Below, one piece after another: positions 59,331-64,000 of a DNA stretch of 64,000 bases. A program made the translations under genes and the position numbers. The notes under the pieces are model-generated. The model was not told the origin of the DNA. It made no database searches and worked only from the letters and a program-made list of their open reading frames with translations. This stretch comes from Sipunculus nudus (taxonomy: Eukaryota > Annelida > Sipuncula > Golfingiida > Sipunculidae): NCBI GenBank assembly GCA_026874595.1, contig CM049309.1:17624576-17688575 (forward strand), given 5' to 3'. The first letter of the stretch is position 1. Every line of letters starts with the position of its first letter.

Positions 59331-61429
59331 GTCTGTTATTCCTTAGGTTGGTTTTTCCTCACAAAAGTCGGTTCAAATAAACCACTAATAATGGCTAAGA
59401 TTTCCTAGGATATATATTAAACTTTGAATGAATCATGAATCAACAACATCATTACCTTGGAAAATCTAGAACTAAACAAGTTGTCAAATACTAACAGAAT
59501 TAATTATCTTAACCTGGAGAGAAAATGCTTATTCACACAAATTTAATTCCCTTTGGCGAAAATTGTCATTTCCTAAAGCTATACAACATCCCAACATACC
59601 AACTAAATACTAACTAACATGGCGCTAAAGATCTATGTATTTAAAAGTCAATATGACAATGAAAAAAATATCTGCTGTAACTACAAACCTATATGATGCT
59701 TTTTCTATTATCAAAAAGGACGTTAGACCGGCATCAATCTTTTTTAAAGGACGTAACTAAATGCTGTATGTTGTGGTTTTATTCTTGACTGGGTTATTCT
59801 AATCATTTACCCATTGTGAATCAGTGTGAATAAAACTCGTGTGTCTGAAATGTAAATGAGTTAATCAATGAATCTCTATTTCTACGTAAATCTTATTCTG
59901 GTATTCGGTTTAAGTATTATACCTGCATGGAAAAATGGAATAGAATATGCATTACTCTTTGAGAAGAATATGGCTCTTTAAGGAGAGCATGGCCCTCTGT
60001 AAAAATATAAGGACAAGTGCAAAAAATAAAATAAGAACGAAATAGTATAATTAACATAATTTTAATTTATCTTGGAACAGGCTATAGTTTGCCCTCAAAC
60101 TGCATCAGAAGCTTTTCATATAAAACTGCTAAAACCTGATTGCCAAATATACCGAACACGCGTGTTCAGAAGATATAAAGATATATACCATTATCTGTAT
60201 ACAGTCCAATATCGTTATATGCCAAACTCTTTTATTATATAACCATGTATTACATTATATAAAATGTCACACTGTGAATTGTCCTACTTAATATCGCGCA
60301 CTTCGACCTCTGCATGACCTCTATGACCTATTTAGCATTTTAACATTTTAGTCTTCCCTGCATGGTTTAACAATATATTCCTGAGTTTATGAAAAGGTGG
60401 ACTTGCATGCATGGTAAAATTGATACACACACATAATGACATCTGTACCTTAATCCAAAACACCCTGTCATTAGCTCTAAAATGCGATCTATGCAGATAA
60501 CCAGACCTTCTGCTTAGGCACAGAAGCGAGTGGCTCATGGCGTGAACCAACAACCCTTTCTGCAGTAACGTGCATGCATGGCATCTGATAATTGGGCTTT
60601 CCTGTAAGTCTTCCTCTGATCGCAGAACACTTAGAAATGAGTCTTAAAAGCTATTAGCAATAAATACCTTCTATTATACGTTTTATTCCGTTCCCAGTCA
60701 ACGAACTAGATCAGTTTATAAAAAGAAGGCGACGCTTACATTTAGGCACAAGGTGTGTTGTATCATGTTCACCCGAGTTTTTTTTTAAATATTTTATCGT
60801 TATATTCTTAAAATGTTTTTTGTTTATGCAATTTCCATGTCAACATGTGGCAAACAAGATTATGCCACAATGAACATTTTCTATAAACGTTACTCTTGTT
60901 TCATTTATACATTATGTTTTACTTTAATTGTTTTACTTCGAATTCCGAAAGTTGTGCTTTAGTAAGCATAATAATTACTGTTCATAGTTTTAACTTTCAT
61001 CCTGAAACGTAACACATGAAACTGTTTAAAAAATAATATTTTCTTTCAGAAAAAGTGGTAGGGGTGGGATTTGTTTGTGAATTGTTAACATTGACACGTA
61101 CAATTTACAACAGAGAAAATAAATGAAAGAAAATGTACTGGTTAACCTTTTGCTCAAACACTGCATGCAGCATTCAAAGAAAACACTTTCACGTATTACA
61201 TAAAAAATACTGACCTAATGGCCAACCCGCATTGGCTCTCACTGCTTCTACAAACACTCTTCAGCAACTAGTCATCCAACATGAATATCAGTTCCAGATC
61301 TCAAACGGACTCCAGTAGCTAAAACCATTAAACAAAACGCACTTGGCCAATGCTACAGGGGGAACCGAAATGTGCTATTCTCAAAGAGATGCTATATATA
61401 GCCTGCCAATAATTTGTTGATTATCAATA
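59331..61429 (+). other. AT-rich intergenic DNA, nothing recognised
   Basis: A TATA-like TTTATAAAAAG occurs near 60715 with GC-richer sequence after it, but no linked reading frame is identified. Confidence 0.35.
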
Positions 61430-61970
61430 CACTTGATTGTGGATTCGAGAGTGGTTACCTCGAGTTTGACCGGGTCTGACATTGGGCCAGCGGCTGCGAC
61501 AAGCTTGGAGGTCTTCTATCTGAAACAGTTGCTGTTATGGACCGTCCTATTGTCACGTTATCTCACTCAAAATGATCAATCGCCCTCAGCAACACGTGAC
61601 TGCCCTGGTAAACATTGTCAATTTCATTTCGTCACATACCACGTGACCAAGAGATTGTTGATTGCCTATTGGCAACATGTCCACATATAACTATTAGAAA
61701 CAAGTGAACTTGTGACATGAAGCCGACCTTTAGAGTGTCTAGTTGCCATTTAGCAAATCCGCGCACAAATACAGTCATGATGCTACTAGCCCATATATTC
61801 ATGATATTCGTGTTGACAAGAACAAAATGATAACGATGGAAGAAAAATTCATGCCCAAAGCTAGACTCTATGAAATTGCCGGGGAATGGAATAATGCAGA
61901 TCGATTGAATTTACTGCCAGATACGGCGAGGGGATTCCTAGGAGCTGGTCAATGGCGAAATTTTTGATCG
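61430..61970 (+). promoter_or_regulatory. Putative regulatory block with two E-boxes and an inverted CCAAT box
   Basis: CACGTGAC occurs at 61593 and 61640 (47 bp apart), and ATTGG (inverted CCAAT) at 61668. An open frame follows at 61743-61967, with its first ATG at 61827 (46 codons, GEWNNADRLNLLPDTARGFL). I do not recognise the peptide. This promoter-like arrangement is inference only. Confidence 0.3.
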
Positions 61971-63139
61971 TATAGACACGACAGCCCTGGTACATGCGGG
62001 CCTTTAGCTAAACTAATTACGAAATAGATTTATATTTAGCCGGAAAAAAACACATACCTGTTATGTTCTTTAATCTTTTCTGAGGAACTGCTTTTCCATG
62101 TACCTCTGCGTGACAGAAAAAAAAAATACCCAGTGTGATAAATAGCTAACGGATAAATATCATTGATCTGTACATATATATTATAACACATATGAATTTT
62201 ATTCAAATAGGTCCTAAAGATGGCTGTTTGAAACAAATATGTATTTTGGCCAGTTTGGTTTGAAAGAATGTTAGATATTGCGTGCATGCATGTTGACAAG
62301 TTTTTGTCTTAAGCCCGCTTTAGAAATCGTCTATAAATTCTCTAACATATATGTATGTTGAAACAAAATCATACCCACTGCCTCGCCTACATATCCACAA
62401 CACGTGCACTCATGCATATTAACATACTGCAATATATTTGCAACATATATCAATTTTATCACAATAAAACTTCGCAAATATATACAAATATTACCAAGGC
62501 CCAGGATAATATTACAAATATTTAGGACTGGATTAAAATGCAATCACTGTAAAGTACAAATATGCGGATATATTAAATTAATAGATACACCAATAGTTGA
62601 AATCCGACTTTTCTTTGAATATCAGTTTAAACAACACTGATTTTAAAATGTTATATAATACTCCCCGGCTATCATAATTTTTTAGTACAGATATATGCAC
62701 CGTTGTTAGCACGACAACTTCTGGATGGAAAGTTGTCAAGTTACCCTGGAAATCGTGTTGATCATCTCTTATTAATGACGTTTAAATGTGGCCAGATGTT
62801 AATCATTATTTTGTCTTTGTCACTAAAGTATAAAAGATATAATTTTACGTGTACGTATATGTACGTAAATATTATAGATAATATATTGATGTATAGATAC
62901 AGACTTGGATCATATAGGAATATAGGATATAGACAATCCGTCAATTCTCAAGTGAAAGGCCGACATCACGTGAAGTACCAGAACCCCTTGGTGGGAACTC
63001 GGCACTTGAGGCATGACTCCGTGACCCGTTTGTCACTTCTCCCTTCAAATATGCACAGACTGCATGTTGGAAAGGACTCCATATTATTCAAAAGAAAACA
63101 TTTGCTTTTACGTGGCATAGTTATGTGTGTCCACTAGAC
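61971..63139 (+). other. Intergenic DNA, nothing recognised
   Basis: A 144-codon open frame at 62703-63137 is the longest in the window but has no known domain and irregular composition. No gene call is made. Confidence 0.35.
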
Positions 63140-64000
63140 AAACACACAATCAACAGCGCGCGCACAACGGGGTAAGCGGTTTGAATAGGCGTTCTTATTA
63201 TGGGACTACGTCAGCCGCACACAGATTTAGTCTTACTCAAACATCATCAAGAGAGTCGGACTCTCTCTGGCAAAATGAACTTGGTTTGTTCTGGGGTCAG
63301 ATATTCTCTATACACCAACATACGTTATGGCTGCCACAAGGTGACATTGAATAGCTCATTGTGGGGTTAGTAAACATAATGTCGGCGGCGCGACTAAAAG
63401 CATTAAATTAGTGCAACGTGCCATATACAACAGGTCTGACGTCGGTTATTTATTCACTAAATACACAGCTTATTAATATTTTAACTCGTTTCCATCAGGG
63501 GTCACAATTCAAAAGGGTACACAATACAAGCTGCTGCAAGTTTCAGTGAAATTCTTAGTTTCATTTCATACCCGTTTGTTCTCCCAATATAACTCCTCGC
63601 AATAACGCGTCTGCATGCATGTCAGCGTTCTGGAACGTATACGTGAGAAATAAGCTAAAACGCTAAAGAATTGAACCACGCGTGCCATCTTGGACGCGAT
63701 CCTCGAACTTGGACAGTATCATTATTAACAATAGACTCTGCATTCCTTTTGTTTTCAACTTTACAATATTTTGGACTATATCTGGACACTTATCTTTCAT
63801 TTAATTTTTAAGTTGTTTGGGGAACAGGAAAAGCACTTGATTTTATCAATTCTAACCGCCCTTTCTGCTGAAGCGCCATCTGTTACTCATTTAGATTTGA
63901 TTCTGGAGTATACCTTTTTCATTGAATCACGTTCACCTTTCCGAAAGGTAACACCGAAAGCGATAATACATTATATTTTTCCCACATGTTAAGCTATTAT
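63140..64000. other. CpG-richer terminal region, unassigned
   Basis: CpG is more frequent than in the AT-rich flanks (for example around 63140-63210, 63380-63440 and 63595-63720). It may be the edge of another gene's promoter outside the window. No exon recognised. Confidence 0.3.

Noticed and set aside
62703-63137. 144-codon open frame, the longest in the window
   Set aside because: Irregular composition, no recognised domain, partly overlapped by a minus-strand frame and containing a TACGTA-type palindromic stretch; no promoter or splice context.

Overview
This is a piece of an animal nuclear genome, most likely a bivalve mollusc. The evidence is AT-rich, intron-dominated DNA with one split gene, and a dense load of mobile elements with (TCCG)n/(TCTG)n tracts and about 140-180 bp tandem cores, the layout of bivalve 'pearl' elements. 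The species cannot be named from the sequence.

One protein-coding gene is clear. The last four coding exons of an ERMP1/Fxna (endoplasmic reticulum metallopeptidase 1, M28 family) orthologue lie on the + strand at 752-954, 7180-7292, 9752-9933 and 32716-32886. Their splice phases join perfectly into 222 residues plus a stop, and a poly(A) signal follows at 32989. The last intron is 22.8 kb. The catalytic peptidase half lies upstream of the window.

Most identifiable DNA in the introns and downstream is repeats. (1) At least five families of rolling-circle-like (Helentron/HINE or pearl type) non-autonomous elements share one plan: short subterminal inverted repeats, a 5' hairpin often followed by CTATAG and a tetranucleotide tract, a core of about 140-180 bp tandem monomers in most families, then a 3' hairpin and a CTTG or CTAG end at TT. 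One is nested in another with precise boundaries, supported by a paralogous empty site. (2) There are four copies of a tRNA-derived SINE. (3) Several TIR MITEs occur, including an hAT-like element with an 8-bp target duplication, a CCGTATTTATTC element and three copies of an ACAGTRAAACCT element. (4) Minisatellites include a 30-bp array at 21.8-22.5 kb and an about 35-bp array with repeated cAMP-response-element palindromes at 41.05 kb. (5) Long (TA)n tracts occur downstream, one forming a large hairpin.

From 33 to 64 kb I recognise no gene. Several CpG-richer islands (56.9-57.6, 58.8-59.3, 61.4-62.0 and 63.1-64.0 kb) stand out from the AT-rich background and may be promoters or exons of unidentified genes. 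No rRNA, true tRNA or CRISPR was seen.
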